Shown here in pieces: positions 33,090-41,996 of a DNA stretch of 64,000 bases (its first letter is position 1; every line of letters begins with the position of its first letter). The stretch is from Tabrizicola fusiformis (GTDB lineage Bacteria; Pseudomonadota; Alphaproteobacteria; Rhodobacterales; Rhodobacteraceae): assembly GCF_013328815.1 (NCBI RefSeq), contig NZ_JABUHN010000003.1, positions 124,001 through 188,000 of the forward strand, read 5' to 3'. The position numbers were made by a program, and so were the translations under genes. Below the pieces are notes generated by a model that saw only the letters and a list, made by a program, of their open reading frames with translations, had not been told where the DNA came from and ran no database searches.

Positions 33090-33695
33090 TCACCCGCCCA
33101 GCGCAAGCCCCGCCGCAATCGCCCACATCGTCACGCCGACCACGATCTCCAGCACCACCCATGCCCGCGGATTGGCAAAGACCGGCGCCAAAAGCCGCGC
33201 GCCAAAGCCCAGCGCGGCAAAGAAGCTGAAACTGCCCAAACCCGCCCCAATGCCGAAGGCCGTCCGGTGCGGATCATATTGCGCCGCGATCGAACCCAGC
33301 AACACAACCGTATCCAGATAGACATGCGGATTGGCCCAGGTCAGCACCAGACAGGTGGCCAGCACCCGGCCCAAAGGCACCGCCGCGCCGCCCGCAGGCC
33401 GCAGCGCTTCGCCGCCGCGCGCCGCCGCCCGGAACCGCAAACCGCCATAGACCAGCAGAAACGCCACCCCGGCCCAGCGCATCGCCTCGCCCAGCCAAGG
33501 CACCCGCGCCGAGACAAGGCCGAACCCCGTCACCCCCGCCGCGATCAGCACCGCATCCGAGGCGGCACAGACCAGCACCACCGCCAGCACATGCTCGCGC
33601 CGCAAGCCTTGCCGCAACACAAAGGCATTCTGCGCCCCGATTGCCATGATCAGGCTGATCGCCACCAACCAGCCCTGAACCGCCGCTTCACCCAT
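33090..33695 (-). CDS. argO: LysE/ArgO-family amino-acid exporter
   Basis: 201 residues, six membrane segments, with the ArgO/LysE signature SLIMAIGAQNAFVLRQGLRREH at the N-terminus and TWANPHVYLDTVVLLGSIAAQY in the middle. It exports basic amino acids (arginine or lysine). It is divergent from an ArgP-type LysR gene, its usual activator. ATG 33695 is preferred because earlier residues are atypical. Confidence 0.9.
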   Translation of the reverse strand: MGEAAVQGWLVAISLIMAIGAQNAFVLRQGLRREHVLAVVLVCAASDAVLIAAGVTGFGLVSARVPWLGEAMRWAGVAFLLVYGGLRFRAAARGGEALRPAGGAAVPLGRVLATCLVLTWANPHVYLDTVVLLGSIAAQYDPHRTAFGIGAGLGSFSFFAALGFGARLLAPVFANPRAWVVLEIVVGVTMWAIAAGLALGG

Positions 33696-33759
33696 ACCAT
33701 GCCCCTCCGTTGTCCGCAGGGTTCTGAGCCGGATACAGGAAAAGCACAACTTAACACTT

Positions 33760-33774
33760 CTTAGATTGATTAAG
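33760..33774. promoter_or_regulatory. LysR-type (ArgP) operator
   Basis: CTTA-GATTGAT-TAAG is a perfect 4-7-4 inverted repeat of T-N11-A form in the AT-rich part of the argO-argP divergent region, 65 bases before argO. Confidence 0.55.
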
Positions 33775-33791
33775 CTCTGCTAATCCCATTC

Positions 33792-33870
33792 ATCTTTGCC
33801 CAAATATCCCGGGTGCGCTGATCGGTGCGCCATCGGTTCAAGCACCGATCAGCGCGGGGGCAGCGCCCCG
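33792..33870. repeat. Intergenic hairpin element (AAATATCC type), copy C
   Basis: CATCTTTGCCCAAATATCCCGG is followed by a perfect 13-bp stem (33816-33828 with 33842-33854) and GGGGGCAGCGCCCC. The head is shared with the elements at 18909, 34789, 45681 and, more weakly, 59937 and 63029. It sits just before argP rather than at a gene end. Confidence 0.6.
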
Positions 33871-33892
33871 AGGCCGACCACAGGACAGACCG

Positions 33893-34774
33893 ATGCCCGA
33901 CCGTGCCCAACTCGCCGCCCTCGCCGCCATCCACCGCCGCGGCTCCTTCGATCTGGCCGCCGCCCAGCTCCATGTCACCCCATCGGCCATCTCGCAGCGC
34001 CTCAAGGCGCTGGAAGAGGCGACCGGCACCCTGCTGATCACCCGCGGCGCCCCCTGCACCGCCACCGCTGCCGGGCTGCGGCTGATCCGGCACCATGATG
34101 AAATCGCCCTTCTGGAACAGGGGCTTGCCGCCGACCTGCCGCAGCTTGCCCCGGGGCCTGCCACGCTGCGGCTGGCGGTCAATGCCGACAGCCTTGCCAC
34201 ATGGATCATCCCGGCGCTGGCGCGCTGCCCCGGCTTTCTCTTCGATCTGGTGATCGACGATCAGGATGTCAGCCAAGACTGGCTTGCCCGCGGCGAGGTG
34301 GTGGGCGCCATCACCGCCCATGCCAAGGCTCCGCCCGGCTGCGAAACGCTGGCCCTTGGTGCCCTGCGCTACCGCGCCACCGCCGCGCCGGACTACATGG
34401 AACGCTGGATGCCGCAGGGCGCCACGGCGCAGGCCATCGCCCGCGCCCCGGCCCTGACCTTTTCCGACAAGGACCGCTTGCAGGATCGCTGGGTCGCCCG
34501 CCATATCGGCGCCCCGGCCCGCCGCGCCAGCTTTCCCAGCCACCGGCTCGCCTCATCTCAGGGGTTTGTCGATGCCTGCCTGCATGGCCTCGGCTGGGGC
34601 CTCAACCCCGAGCCGCTTGTGGCCGACCACCTCGCCGCAGGCCGGCTGCTGGAACTCGCCCCCGACACTGCGCTGGACGTGGCGCTGCACTGGCAATTCA
34701 CCCGGCTCGCCGCCCCCGCCCTTGCGCCCCTGACCGCCGCCCTGCGCGCCGAAGCCGGACGCATTCTGGTCTGA
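33893..34774 (+). CDS. argP: ArgP-type LysR regulator
   Basis: 293 residues. The N-terminal HTH is AALAAIHRRGSFDLAAAQLHVTPSAISQRLKALEE, followed by TLLITRGAPCTATAAG, which is typical of ArgP/IciA/LysG. The effector domain has ADSLATWIIPAL, also seen in ArgP. It senses arginine or lysine and controls the divergent exporter. Its start region follows hairpin element C. It is convergent with the YebC-family gene. Confidence 0.9.
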   Translation: MPDRAQLAALAAIHRRGSFDLAAAQLHVTPSAISQRLKALEEATGTLLITRGAPCTATAAGLRLIRHHDEIALLEQGLAADLPQLAPGPATLRLAVNADSLATWIIPALARCPGFLFDLVIDDQDVSQDWLARGEVVGAITAHAKAPPGCETLALGALRYRATAAPDYMERWMPQGATAQAIARAPALTFSDKDRLQDRWVARHIGAPARRASFPSHRLASSQGFVDACLHGLGWGLNPEPLVADHLAAGRLLELAPDTALDVALHWQFTRLAAPALAPLTAALRAEAGRILV

Positions 34775-34788
34775 CGCCCCCTGCCTCC

Positions 34789-34887
34789 ATCCTCTCTCCA
34801 TAAATATCCTGCGGGTGCGAGCAGGGTGCTGCCCTTGCAGCGAAGACCCTGCGAAGCGCCGGAGGGGTGCAAAACCCCTCCGGGGCC
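34789..34887. repeat. 99-bp dispersed intergenic repeat, copy B
   Basis: This matches 18909-19007 at 98 of 99 positions and has the same nested and 10-bp stems at offset +15880. It again lies between convergent genes (argP and yebC). It begins 15 bases after the argP stop. Confidence 0.9.
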
Positions 34888-34920
34888 GGCCACAGACACC
34901 CGGCCCGCCGAACCGCGCAA

Positions 34921-34952
34921 ACAAAACGGCCCCGAGGTTTCCCCCGGGGCCG
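34921..34952 (-). terminator. Rho-independent terminator of the YebC-family gene
   Basis: On the minus strand CGGCCCCG (34952-34945) pairs with CGGGGCCG (34935-34928) and is followed by TTTTGTTTG. It lies 23 bases after the yebC-family stop. Confidence 0.75.
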
Positions 34953-34974
34953 CCCTGTTCCGCCGCAAAAAGCC

Positions 34975-35718
34975 TCAGCCCAGTTGGGCCGCAACCTCTT
35001 CGCTCATGTCGAAGTTATGCGTCACCGTCTGCACATCGTCATCTTCTTCCAGCATGTCGATCAGCCGGACCAACTTTTGCGCGGTGTCCAGATCGACTTC
35101 GGTCAGGGTCTGCGGCTTCCAGATCAGCTTGGATTCGCTCGATTCCCCCAGCGCCTTTTCCAGCGCATCCGACACTTCCGACAGCGCCTCGACCGAGCAA
35201 TAGACCCAATGGCCCTCTTCGTCCGATTCCACATCGTCCGCCCCGGCGTCCAGTGCGGCCATCATCACATCATCGGCCGAACCGGCGCTGGCGGGATAGG
35301 TGATCTCGCCCACCCGGTCAAAGCTGTGGCTGACCGAGCCGGTCTGCCCCAGATTGCCGCCGCATTTGGTGAAATAGCTGCGCACATTCGACGCCGTGCG
35401 GTTCAGGTTATCGGTCAGCGCCTCGACGATGATGGCGATGCCGTTCACGCCGTAACCTTCATAGCGGATTTCGCTGTAATCGGCGCCGTCGCCCATCTGG
35501 CTTTTCTTGATGGCGCGGTCGATCACATCCTTGGGCATCGATACCGCCTTGGCCGCCTTGACCGCCAGACGCAGACGCGGGTTCATGTCGGGGTCGGGCA
35601 TCCCCATTTTCGCCGCGACGGTGATTTCCTTCGACAGCTTGGAAAACATCTTCGAGCGCAGTTTATCCTGCTTGCCCTTGCGGTGCTGGATGTTCGCCCA
35701 TTTCGAATGGCCTGCCAT
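34975..35718 (-). CDS. YebC/TACO1-family protein
   Basis: 247 residues, begins with the family signature [17 protein letters not shown], with [25 protein letters not shown] and [24 protein letters not shown]. Members act as translation factors that help ribosomes through proline stretches, or as DNA-binding regulators; the two classes are hard to separate by eye. The gene is monocistronic, with its own terminator downstream. The 128 bases upstream (35719-35846) show no clear element. Confidence 0.93.
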   Translation of the reverse strand: MAGHSKWANIQHRKGKQDKLRSKMFSKLSKEITVAAKMGMPDPDMNPRLRLAVKAAKAVSMPKDVIDRAIKKSQMGDGADYSEIRYEGYGVNGIAIIVEALTDNLNRTASNVRSYFTKCGGNLGQTGSVSHSFDRVGEITYPASAGSADDVMMAALDAGADDVESDEEGHWVYCSVEALSEVSDALEKALGESSESKLIWKPQTLTEVDLDTAQKLVRLIDMLEEDDDVQTVTHNFDMSEEVAAQLG

Positions 35719-35846
35719 GACCCCTGAACCCCTGATCCTTGGTGATGCGCTCCTCTACACCACCGCCCCCGCACAGGGCAACCCCAGCGCAACCCCGGCG
35801 CAAAGCCGCCCCTCCCCACCGGGGGAATGGCCGGAATGGCGCCGCC

Positions 35847-37631
35847 TCACGGGTAAAGCGGCCAGATCAGCGGGATCAGCGCCGAACACAAAAGCCAGGT
35901 GATCAGGTTCAGCGGAATGCCGATCCGCGTGAAGTCGAGGAATTTATACCCCCCCGGCCCGTAGACCATCATGTTGGTCTGATAGCCCACCGGCGTCGCA
36001 AAGGCCAAGGTCGAGGAAAACATCACCGCCACCACAAAGGCCCGCGGGTTCACCCCCAACTGATTGGCCAGCTCGATGGCGATGGGGGTAAAGACCACCG
36101 CCACCGCATTGTTTGACAGAAACTCGGTCAGGATCAGCCCGATCAGATAGACCGCGAGGATCATCAGGAAGGGCGACAGCCCCTGCATCAGCGGCTTGAC
36201 CCAAGCCACGATCATCTCAACCGCGCCCGAACGGTCCAGCCCCTCGCCCACCGCCAGCATGGCAAAGATCATCGCCATCAGCCGGCCATCGACAAAACCC
36301 AGCGCCTCATCGGCGTCGATGCAGCGCGTCAGCAGGATCACCACCACGGCCAGAAAGCCCAAGGCCATGATCGGCGCCACATCCAGCGAGGACAGCAGCA
36401 CCACCGCCGCCAGCGCGCCAATGGCAATCGGCGCCTTGGCCCGGCGATAAGCCTTCTGCTTGGGATGCGAGACATCGACCATGTCCATGTCATCTGCCAG
36501 CCGCTGAATATCCTCCGCCCGGCCCTCCAGCAGCAGCGTGTCGCCGACCTGCACCACCAGCTCATCCAACTGCCGCCCGATGTTCTGGCTGCGCCGGTGT
36601 GCCGCCAGAACATAAACGCCATAGCGCCGCCGCAACCGCAACTCGCCCAGAGGCCGCCCCACCATATGGCAGCCCGGGGTGATCAGCACCTCGACCGTTT
36701 CCGTCTCGACCGAGGAAAGCTTGTCGGCCACCCGCATGTCGGTGCGGCTTTGCATGTCGAGAAGCTCGCTCATCTCGGTGCGCAGGACCACCCGGTCACC
36801 GCCCTCCAGCACCACCGCCTGCAAATCGCGGCGCAAGGACAGGTCGCCCCGCAGCACGTCGATCACCCGCACGCCCGCGCGCTTGAACTGCGTCACGTCC
36901 AGCACCCGCGTCCCCACCAGCACGGAATCCGGCGGAATGGCGACTTCGGTAAAGTATTTCATCCGCTTGCGGTCGCCCAGCATCGCCGCCATCGACTGGC
37001 GCACCGGCAAGAGCCGGTCGGCAAACAGCGCCAGATAGAGGCCCCCCGCCAGCGTCACCGCAATGCCCAAGGGGGCAATCTCGAACAGGCTGAAATGCGC
37101 CATGCCCGCATCCTTGGCCACCCCGTCCACCAGAAGGTTGGTCGAGGTGCCGATCAGGCTGATCATCCCCCCCAGCACCGTCATGTGACTGAGCGGGATC
37201 AGCAATTTGGACGGCGCCGTGCCCAGCCGCACCGCAATCTGCATCACCACCGGAATCATCACCGCCACCAAAGGCGTGTTGTTCATAAAGGCCGAAGCCA
37301 CCGCGACAAAGCCGAACAGCACGACAATGGTGGTCTTTGGCCGCTGGCCCACATGCGACTCGGCCAGCCCGATCAGCAATTCGACGGCCCCCGTCCGCAC
37401 CAGCCCGCCCATGACCAGAAACATCAGCGCAATCGTCCAGGGCGCCGCATTCGACAGCACCGCCGTCGCCTCTTTCAACGGCAACAGCCCCAGCACCACC
37501 ATCACAGCGGCCCCGGCCATCGCCACTACCTCAACCGGATAGGTCTCGCGGATGAACATAACGAACATGGCGGCAAGGATCAGCAGCGCCACAAAAGGCT
37601 GCATCGCCGGGTCAAGTTCCAGTCCGAACAT
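35847..37631 (-). CDS. SLC13/DASS-family permease with two RCK_C (TrkA-C) domains
   Basis: 594 residues. N-terminal membrane block of about five helices includes AFMNNTPLVAVMIPVV and MISLIGTSTNLLVDG (the DASS SNT-like motif). Two cytoplasmic TrkA-C-like domains follow at about 205-375 (PDSVLVGTRVLDV, PGCHMVGRPLGELRLRRRYG). A second membrane block ends with FLSNNAVAVVFTPIAIEL and ATPVGYQTNMMVYGPGGY. Such proteins move dicarboxylates, sulfate or other anions with Na+; the substrate is undetermined. It is downstream of a DMT transporter gene with a hairpin between. Confidence 0.9.
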   Translation of the reverse strand: MFGLELDPAMQPFVALLILAAMFVMFIRETYPVEVVAMAGAAVMVVLGLLPLKEATAVLSNAAPWTIALMFLVMGGLVRTGAVELLIGLAESHVGQRPKTTIVVLFGFVAVASAFMNNTPLVAVMIPVVMQIAVRLGTAPSKLLIPLSHMTVLGGMISLIGTSTNLLVDGVAKDAGMAHFSLFEIAPLGIAVTLAGGLYLALFADRLLPVRQSMAAMLGDRKRMKYFTEVAIPPDSVLVGTRVLDVTQFKRAGVRVIDVLRGDLSLRRDLQAVVLEGGDRVVLRTEMSELLDMQSRTDMRVADKLSSVETETVEVLITPGCHMVGRPLGELRLRRRYGVYVLAAHRRSQNIGRQLDELVVQVGDTLLLEGRAEDIQRLADDMDMVDVSHPKQKAYRRAKAPIAIGALAAVVLLSSLDVAPIMALGFLAVVVILLTRCIDADEALGFVDGRLMAMIFAMLAVGEGLDRSGAVEMIVAWVKPLMQGLSPFLMILAVYLIGLILTEFLSNNAVAVVFTPIAIELANQLGVNPRAFVVAVMFSSTLAFATPVGYQTNMMVYGPGGYKFLDFTRIGIPLNLITWLLCSALIPLIWPLYP

Positions 37632-37637
37632 TCCTCA

Positions 37638-37685
37638 CCCCATGGCTGGTCTGCCGCGCTGATAGCGCGAAATGCCGCCATGGGG
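37638..37685. terminator. Nested inverted repeat between DMT transporter and SLC13 genes
   Basis: CCCCATGG (37638-37645) pairs with CCATGGGG (37678-37685), enclosing GCGCT-GAT-AGCGC (37656-37668). It fills most of the 71-base gap on the minus-strand transcript. No long T tract follows. Confidence 0.5.
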
Positions 37686-37702
37686 AATAATATTCTACAA
37701 AC

Positions 37703-38605
37703 TCAGTCGCCAATAACCGCGACTGCCTGTTTCTCGCGCGGTTGCACCAGAAACATTCCCCCCAGCATCACCGCCGCCGCCAGCCAGACCGCCGGCGGGA
37801 ATCGCTCGTTCAGGATCAGCATGGCCCAGATCACCCCTGCCGCCGTCACGATATAGCTCGTCTGGCTGGCAAAAACCGCCCCCGCCCGCGACGCCATCCA
37901 GACATAGGTGGCATACAGCAGCGCGTGCAGCGCGGACGAGGCGATCAGCGCCCAATCGGTCGGCCCGGGCGGCATCGGCATGACATAGAACTGCCCCAGC
38001 GCCAGAGAGATCGGCAGGCACAGCACCAGCCCGGCAACCGAGGCGCCGAACATCGCCTGCACCGCATCCAGCCCCTCGGTGCCGTTGCGGGCGACGAAAA
38101 CCCCCTCCATCGCGTAAAACAGCGGCCCGATCAGCGCCACCGGCACCCAGATGGCAAGGCTCGGATCGGGCAGCACCGCCCCCGGCGCCGCGATCAGGCA
38201 AACCCCGGTCAGGCCCAGCCCCAGCCCCGCCGCCCGGCGCCAGCCGAAACGGTCCATCCCCAGCATGACCGACAAGGGAAAGGCGATCAGCGGCACCGCC
38301 GAAATCACGATCGACATGATCCCCGCCGGAAGCCGCGCCACAGACAGGTAAAAGGTGAAATTCGGCACCAGCGTGCCCAGCACCGCCACCACCAGATAGA
38401 ACCGCAAGGCGCGCGGATGCAGCGCCAGCCGCTTGCCCCGCACCAGCGTCAGCGCGCCCAGCACCAGAACGCAGATCACCAATTGCCACAGGATCAGACC
38501 GAACGGCCCGTGGCCGCTGGATGCCGCGATCTTGCCCAAAGGCTGCGTGGCGCCCCAGCCGATGCCGGTCGCCAGCAGAACCGCCGGGAAATAGGCCGCC
38601 CTCAT
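37703..38605 (-). CDS. DMT superfamily transporter (EamA domains)
   Basis: 300 residues with two EamA halves: LLATGIGWGATQPLGKIAA at the start, FVARNGTEGLDAVQAMFGASV in the middle, and AGAVFASQTSYIVTAAGVIWAM before the end. ATG 38605 overlaps the ymdB stop by four bases (ATGA), so the two are co-translated, although a functional link is not obvious. The substrate is unknown. Confidence 0.87.
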   Translation of the reverse strand: MRAAYFPAVLLATGIGWGATQPLGKIAASSGHGPFGLILWQLVICVLVLGALTLVRGKRLALHPRALRFYLVVAVLGTLVPNFTFYLSVARLPAGIMSIVISAVPLIAFPLSVMLGMDRFGWRRAAGLGLGLTGVCLIAAPGAVLPDPSLAIWVPVALIGPLFYAMEGVFVARNGTEGLDAVQAMFGASVAGLVLCLPISLALGQFYVMPMPPGPTDWALIASSALHALLYATYVWMASRAGAVFASQTSYIVTAAGVIWAMLILNERFPPAVWLAAAVMLGGMFLVQPREKQAVAVIGD

Positions 38606-39414
38606 GGCCCCACCTGCGACAGCCGCCCGCCCTGCCGCACCGGCACGATCCGCGTGGCCTTGCCGGTCCGGTCGTCGGTTTCGATGTAGACGCCCGAAAG
38701 CGTCGCCTCGCCGCCCGCCGGTTCAAACCGCGCGCTGGCCATGCCGGTGATGAAGCGGCGCAAGGGCTCCAGCTTTTCCATCCCGATGACCGAGTTGTAA
38801 TCGCCGCACATCCCCGCATCGCTCAGATAGCCGGTGCCGCCCGGCAGGATCATGTGATCGGCGGTCGGCACATGGGTGTGGGTGCCGACCACAAGGCTCG
38901 CCTGCCCATCCGCCCAATGACCCATCGCCATTTTCTCGCTGGTCGCCTCGGCGTGGATGTCCAGAATGCTGGCCTGCACCGCAGCCCCCAGCCGATGGGT
39001 TTTCAGCACCGTCTCCACCGCCGAAAACGGGTCGTCGAACGGCCGCTTCATGAAGACCTGCCCCAGCACCTGCGTCACCAGAACCTTCCGGCCCTGCGTC
39101 GCGTCGAAAATCCGCACGCCCCGCCCCGGCGCCACTTTTGAGAAGTTCAGCGGCCGGATGATGCGCGGTTCACTCTCGATGAACTGCATCATGTCCTTCT
39201 GGTCAAAGGCATGGTCGCCCAGCGTCAGACAATCCGCCCCCGCCTGCAACAGCACCCGCGCATGTTCCGCTGTCAGACCCGCGCCCTGACTGGCGTTCTC
39301 GCCATTGACCACCACAAAGTCGAGCCCCCAATCGGCCCGCAGTTTCGGCAGCCGCTCGACCACCCCGGCGCGGCCCGCGCGCCCCATCACATCGCCAAGG
39401 AAGAGTATTTTCAT
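38602..39414 (-). CDS. ymdB: YmdB-type metallophosphoesterase (2',3'-cyclic nucleotide 2'-phosphodiesterase)
   Basis: 270 residues of the TIGR00282/YmdB type: MKILFLGDVMGRAGR, FVVVNGENASQGAGLT, LGDHAFDQKDM, DIHAEATSEKMAMG, VVGTHTHVPTAD and MCGDYNSVIGM. The metal ligands Asp, Glu/Asn and His are all present. In Bacillus the homologue hydrolyses cyclic nucleotides and affects RNA decay and development; the role here is unknown. The start is at MKILF (39414), since upstream residues are non-conserved. Confidence 0.9.
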   Translation of the reverse strand: MKILFLGDVMGRAGRAGVVERLPKLRADWGLDFVVVNGENASQGAGLTAEHARVLLQAGADCLTLGDHAFDQKDMMQFIESEPRIIRPLNFSKVAPGRGVRIFDATQGRKVLVTQVLGQVFMKRPFDDPFSAVETVLKTHRLGAAVQASILDIHAEATSEKMAMGHWADGQASLVVGTHTHVPTADHMILPGGTGYLSDAGMCGDYNSVIGMEKLEPLRRFITGMASARFEPAGGEATLSGVYIETDDRTGKATRIVPVRQGGRLSQVGP

Positions 39415-39499
39415 GGCCACGGGCATAGGCCCAGCGCCGCTCACCCGCAAGCGCGATGGCGACGGTTTCGGGCCGCTTTTGGCCGCCGGCTGTATATAC

Positions 39500-39542
39500 G
39501 GAAAAACTACAGGAAACTACGCGAAATTGACGCAGAAACGAC
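39500..39542. repeat. Four imperfect ~11-base direct repeats upstream of the helicase gene
   Basis: The tandem units GGAAAAACTAC, AGGAAACTAC, GCGAAATTGAC and GCAGAAACGAC share GAAA and a terminal AC at one-helical-turn spacing, in the 167-base divergent ymdB/helicase region. TGTATATAC precedes them. It could be a cooperative binding array. No alphaproteobacterial LexA box of GTTC-N7-GTTC form is seen. Confidence 0.4.
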
Positions 39543-39581
39543 GGGCTTTTCGCAGCCCCTGCGCCGCCCTATCTTGCCGCC

Positions 39582-41969
39582 ATGCACGCGCTGCCCGCAC
39601 CCCTCGCCGACTGGTTCGCCGCCCAAGGCTGGGATCTGCACCCGCATCAGATGGCCATGTTGGGCCGTGCCGGGGCCGCCTCGACCCTGCTGATCGCGCC
39701 CACAGGCGGCGGCAAGACACTTGCAGGTTTCCTCCCAAGCCTTTGCGAAATATCGCAGAATCCGGTTCCCGGCCTGCACACCCTCTATATCTCGCCGCTC
39801 AAGGCGCTGACCGCCGACATCCGCCGCAACCTGCGCCGCCCGGTCGAAGGCGCGGGCCTGCCCATTCGGATTGAGGACCGCACCGGCGACACCACCTACA
39901 CCCAGCGCCGCCGCCAACGCGCCGACCCGCCCCACATCCTGCTGACCACCCCCGAAAGCCTCGCCCTGCTGCTCTCTTACGAAGACGCACCCCGTATTTT
40001 TCAAGGATTACAGAGGGTTGTCGTGGATGAAATCCACGCCCTCGCCGAAAGCAAGCGGGGCGATCAGCTCATGCTATCCCTTGCACGTCTGTGCAATCTA
40101 TCCCCGAACCTGCGCCGCGTGGGTCTTTCCGCCACCGTCGAAGATCCTCCGGCCCTCGCCCGCTTCCTTGGCCCCGACACCGCCATCCTGCAGGCCGACC
40201 CCGGCCCCGACCCCGACATCACCATGATCGAAACCGAGGCCGCACCGCCCTGGTCCGGTGGGGGAGGAAGATATGCCATCCCCGCGATTCTGAACGAAAT
40301 TTCGCGCCATCAGACCACGCTGATCTTTCACAACACCCGCGCGCAGGCCGAGATTTTCTTTCACCACCTCTGGCTGGCGAACACCGACGACCTGCCCATC
40401 GGCATCCACCACGGCTCCCTATCCCGCGAACAGCGCGAGCGGGTGGAACAGGCGATGACCGAAGGAAAACTGCGCGCCGTGGTCTGCACCGGCAGCCTTG
40501 ATCTTGGCATCGACTGGGGCGATGTCGATCTGGTCATTCAGGTCGGCGCCCCCAAGAATATCAAGCGCTTGGTGCAGCGGATCGGCCGCGCCAACCACCG
40601 CTACAACGCCCCCTCCAAGGCGCTTCTGGTGCCCGCCAATCGTTTTGAGGTGGTCGAATGCCTTGCTGCCCTGCAAGCGGTCAAGGCCCATGCGCTGGAC
40701 GGCGAGCCGCGCGGCCCCGGCCGCCGCGATGTGTTGTGTCAGCACATCCTTGCCACCGCAAGCTCTGGCCCTTTCGACGCCGACACCCTTTATGCCGAGG
40801 TGATCACGGCCGGGCCCTACAGCACCCTTACCCGGCCCGATTTCGATGCCTGCCTCGACTTTGCGGCCACCGGCGGCTATGCTTTGCGCGCCTATGACCG
40901 CTGGCAGCGGCTGCTGCTGCGCAATGGCAAATGGCAGTTGCGCGACCCGCGCAGCGCCGCCGTGATCCGCCAGAACCTTGGCACGATCATCGACACCGAA
41001 ACCCTGAAGGTCCGCCTGCGCGGCCGCGCCATTCCCTTGGGCGAGATCGAGGAAAGCTTTGCCGCCAGCCTGACGCCCGGCGATACATTTCTGATCGGCG
41101 GCGAGGTTGTGCGCTATGAAAAGCTGTCCGAACTGACCGTCGAAGTCAGTCGCAGCCCGGGGCGCGACCCCAAGGTCGCTGTATTTTCTGGAACAAAATT
41201 CGCCACTTCAACCCAGCTTTCGGCCCGCATTCTTGACATTTTGCAACAACCCCGCTGGCCAGAGCTTCCCCGCCACACCGCCGAATGGCTGACCCTGCAA
41301 CGCGAGGTTTCCCGCCTGCCCGCGCCCGACCGGCTGCTTCTGGAAAGCTTTCCCCATGACGGGCGCGAGCATCTTTGCATCTATGGCTTTGCCGGGCGCA
41401 ACGCGCAGCAGACGCTGGGCCTCTTGCTGACCAAGCGGATGGAGGAGACCGGCCTTGCCCCCCTTGGCTTTGTCGCCACCGACCATGCCACGCTGATCTG
41501 GGGACTTGATCCGGTGACCGATCCCGCGCCGCTCTTCGATCTGCCCCGCCTGCGCGAGGGGCTGGGAAGCTGGCTGCAAGGCAATGCGGTGATGAAACGC
41601 ACCTTCCGCAATTCGGCGATCATCGCCGGGCTGATCGAGCGCAGCCATCAGGGGCGGCGCAAATCCGGGCGGCAGGCGACGTTTTCGTCGGACATCCTCT
41701 ATGACACGCTGCGCAAATACGATCCGGGCCATCTGATGCTGCAAATCACCCGCGAAGAGGCTTTGCGCGGGCTGGTGGATTTCGCACGGATCGAAGAGAT
41801 GCTGGCCCGGATCGGCCCGCGCATCGACCTTGTGCGCCTGCCGGGCCTTTCGCCCTTGTCCGCACCGCTGTTTCTCGAACCCGGCAAGGTGCCGGTCGAG
41901 GGCAAGGGGCGCGAGCGGCTGGCCGAGGATGCCGCCCGTGCCCTGTTGCGCGCGGCGGGTCTTGACTAA
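39582..41969 (+). CDS. Ligase-associated DEXH-box DNA helicase (Lhr-like)
   Basis: 795 residues. Helicase motifs: Q-like WDLHPHQMAML, motif I TLLIAPTGGGKTLAGFLPSL (about 35-54), motif II VVDEIHALAESKRG, motif III LSATVED, IV HNTRAQAEIFF, V VVCTGSLDLGIDWGDVDLVIQ and VI LVQRIGRANHR. A C-terminal Lhr-core/WH region follows. The family is usually encoded with PdeM, an exonuclease and an ATP-dependent DNA ligase in a repair cluster; here only PdeM follows. It is likely in DNA damage repair, by family knowledge. Confidence 0.93.
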   Translation: MHALPAPLADWFAAQGWDLHPHQMAMLGRAGAASTLLIAPTGGGKTLAGFLPSLCEISQNPVPGLHTLYISPLKALTADIRRNLRRPVEGAGLPIRIEDRTGDTTYTQRRRQRADPPHILLTTPESLALLLSYEDAPRIFQGLQRVVVDEIHALAESKRGDQLMLSLARLCNLSPNLRRVGLSATVEDPPALARFLGPDTAILQADPGPDPDITMIETEAAPPWSGGGGRYAIPAILNEISRHQTTLIFHNTRAQAEIFFHHLWLANTDDLPIGIHHGSLSREQRERVEQAMTEGKLRAVVCTGSLDLGIDWGDVDLVIQVGAPKNIKRLVQRIGRANHRYNAPSKALLVPANRFEVVECLAALQAVKAHALDGEPRGPGRRDVLCQHILATASSGPFDADTLYAEVITAGPYSTLTRPDFDACLDFAATGGYALRAYDRWQRLLLRNGKWQLRDPRSAAVIRQNLGTIIDTETLKVRLRGRAIPLGEIEESFAASLTPGDTFLIGGEVVRYEKLSELTVEVSRSPGRDPKVAVFSGTKFATSTQLSARILDILQQPRWPELPRHTAEWLTLQREVSRLPAPDRLLLESFPHDGREHLCIYGFAGRNAQQTLGLLLTKRMEETGLAPLGFVATDHATLIWGLDPVTDPAPLFDLPRLREGLGSWLQGNAVMKRTFRNSAIIAGLIERSHQGRRKSGRQATFSSDILYDTLRKYDPGHLMLQITREEALRGLVDFARIEEMLARIGPRIDLVRLPGLSPLSAPLFLEPGKVPVEGKGRERLAEDAARALLRAAGLD

Positions 41970-41996
41970 GCCTTGCCGCCGCCGCATCCCGCCGCC

